Positions 63,301 to 64,000 of a DNA stretch of 64,000 nt are shown here, in pieces. Numbering within the stretch: position 1 is the first letter of the stretch; every line of letters begins with the position of its first letter. The stretch spans positions 496,001-560,000 of the forward strand of contig CAVSLM010000007.1 of NCBI GenBank assembly GCA_963728895.1, read 5' to 3'. This stretch comes from CAVSLM01 sp963728895. Its GTDB lineage: Bacteria; Pseudomonadota; Gammaproteobacteria; JBBQDK01. A model generated the notes under the pieces. That model did no database searches. It was not told the origin of the DNA and worked only from the letters and a program-made list of their open reading frames with translations. A program made the position numbers and the translations under genes.

Positions 63301-64000
63301 TCACTCCTTGTTCTCTGTGATGGGTCCCGTCAGTCGTTCCAGCCGGCGCTGCTGGCGCCATGCCGGCGCACGGGTATTGAACAGCGGTGTGCCGGGCTGC
63401 AGCAGACACCGGTACTCGGCGGCCGCCATGCGCTGGCGCTGGAAGCCGTCTTTCAGCATCTGCAGGCAGTGCTCAGGCGTCGCCAGCGCGCCCATGAAAT
63501 AGCGTGTGCCGCTCTGGAACTGCGAGGCGTTGGCCGCCCACCACTGCTGGATTTTTTCGACGTCGGGCCAGGGCAGGCTGTCGTCGGGGTCCATGTCGAC
63601 ATTCTCGTCCGCCGGGTCCTCTGTGGGACCCGTAGCGAAGTCCTCTGGCGGTTTGCGCTCCAGATCGAGGTAGGCAAGTCATGACCGGTGATCATGGAGA
63701 ACGACTCGCCGGCGGGCCGCGACAGCTTCAGATCTTCCATTTGCCGAATCAGCCACGGCAGATACTGCGCGTCACCCGCGACACCCGCACCCTCGACCAG
63801 CAGTCGGATGTCTGCCGGTTTCTGGGCGATGCTCTTCAGCAGCGTCTGCGCGCGCGGCAGTTCAACGACCTTCAGCACCAACCGCAGTGCGCGGCGGCGA
63901 AAGGCGTTCGGCAACAGCATGAAGTTTTCCAATGAAGCCACAGCCTGGCCGCGACCACCGAGCAGCACGGCCGAGCGTGCGGCCCAGAACCGGCACTCCG
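63301..64000 (-). CDS. TIGR02270 family protein (5' end beyond window, one frame break)
   Basis: The coding region enters from the right edge (CRFWAARSAVLLGGRG), continues RRRALRLVLKVVELPRAQTLL ... WLIRQMEDLKLSRPAGESFSMITGHDL, loses one base at about 63674, and goes on in the next frame as AYLDLERKPPEDFATG ... MDPDDSLPWPDVEKIQQWW ... LLQPGTPLFNTRAPAWRQQRRL to the stop at 63301. These blocks are those of the TIGR02270 family, HEAT-like proteins of unknown function found near type VI secretion genes. It supports a T6SS locus continuing to the right. Confidence 0.82.

Overview
The window is GC-rich, densely coded bacterial DNA. It most resembles a sulfur-oxidising, respiratory gammaproteobacterium: a RegBA-type redox two-component pair, SoxXA, an arsenic operon of the Acr3 type, outer-membrane phospholipase A, an RND pump, O-antigen sugar genes and type VI secretion-associated (TagH, TIGR02270) genes occur together. 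The lineage is inference; there is no rRNA or tRNA in the window to anchor it.

Layout. 0-7.5 kb: an emrA/marR drug-efflux operon, a cytochrome b561-like protein, DoxX, pldA and regBA. 7.6-15 kb: arsRIC-acr3 with a well-formed operator, a DUF3108 protein, a DNA-alkylation repair pair (Ada/AlkA fusion plus Ogt) and a DUF2182/DUF1326 pair. 15-22 kb: a hybrid PAS histidine kinase, a GspA/ExeA-like ATPase with a peptide-repeat tail, and an HD-GYP phosphodiesterase. 22.9-30.5 kb: a V-type ATPase operon in the order B-D-I-K-E-DUF2764-A, with nine reading-frame breaks confined to B, D and I. 30.5-39 kb: hemerythrin, an RND efflux pair, soxXA, an OGFr-like protein and ferredoxin-NADP reductase. 39.4-40.2 kb: gene fragments. 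40.2-46.4 kb: a six-gene deoxysugar operon joined by ATGA-type overlaps.

47.2-64 kb is the most unusual part. A 1950-residue protein fuses two lipase-like alpha/beta-hydrolase domains, a CHAT (caspase-like) protease domain and a helical-repeat tail. Next to it are a PP2C phosphatase, a TagH-type FHA protein, a papain-like membrane-anchored protein, a membrane Ser/Thr kinase with an extracytoplasmic Ig/PKD-like sensor, a secreted von Willebrand A protein and, at the right edge, a TIGR02270 protein. Kinase, phosphatase and FHA reader form a complete threonine-phosphorylation switch; the protease/lipase giant is a plausible output. This may be a T6SS regulatory flank or an independent conflict/defence module.

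Non-coding DNA is rich in repeats: a MITE-like family with 18-bp terminal inverted repeats (two full copies bracket the VWA gene, several solo ends elsewhere), a 1.3-kb composite tandem array of hairpin units upstream of the CHAT gene, an IS630-type remnant, and a dispersed GGGAGCG-type family.
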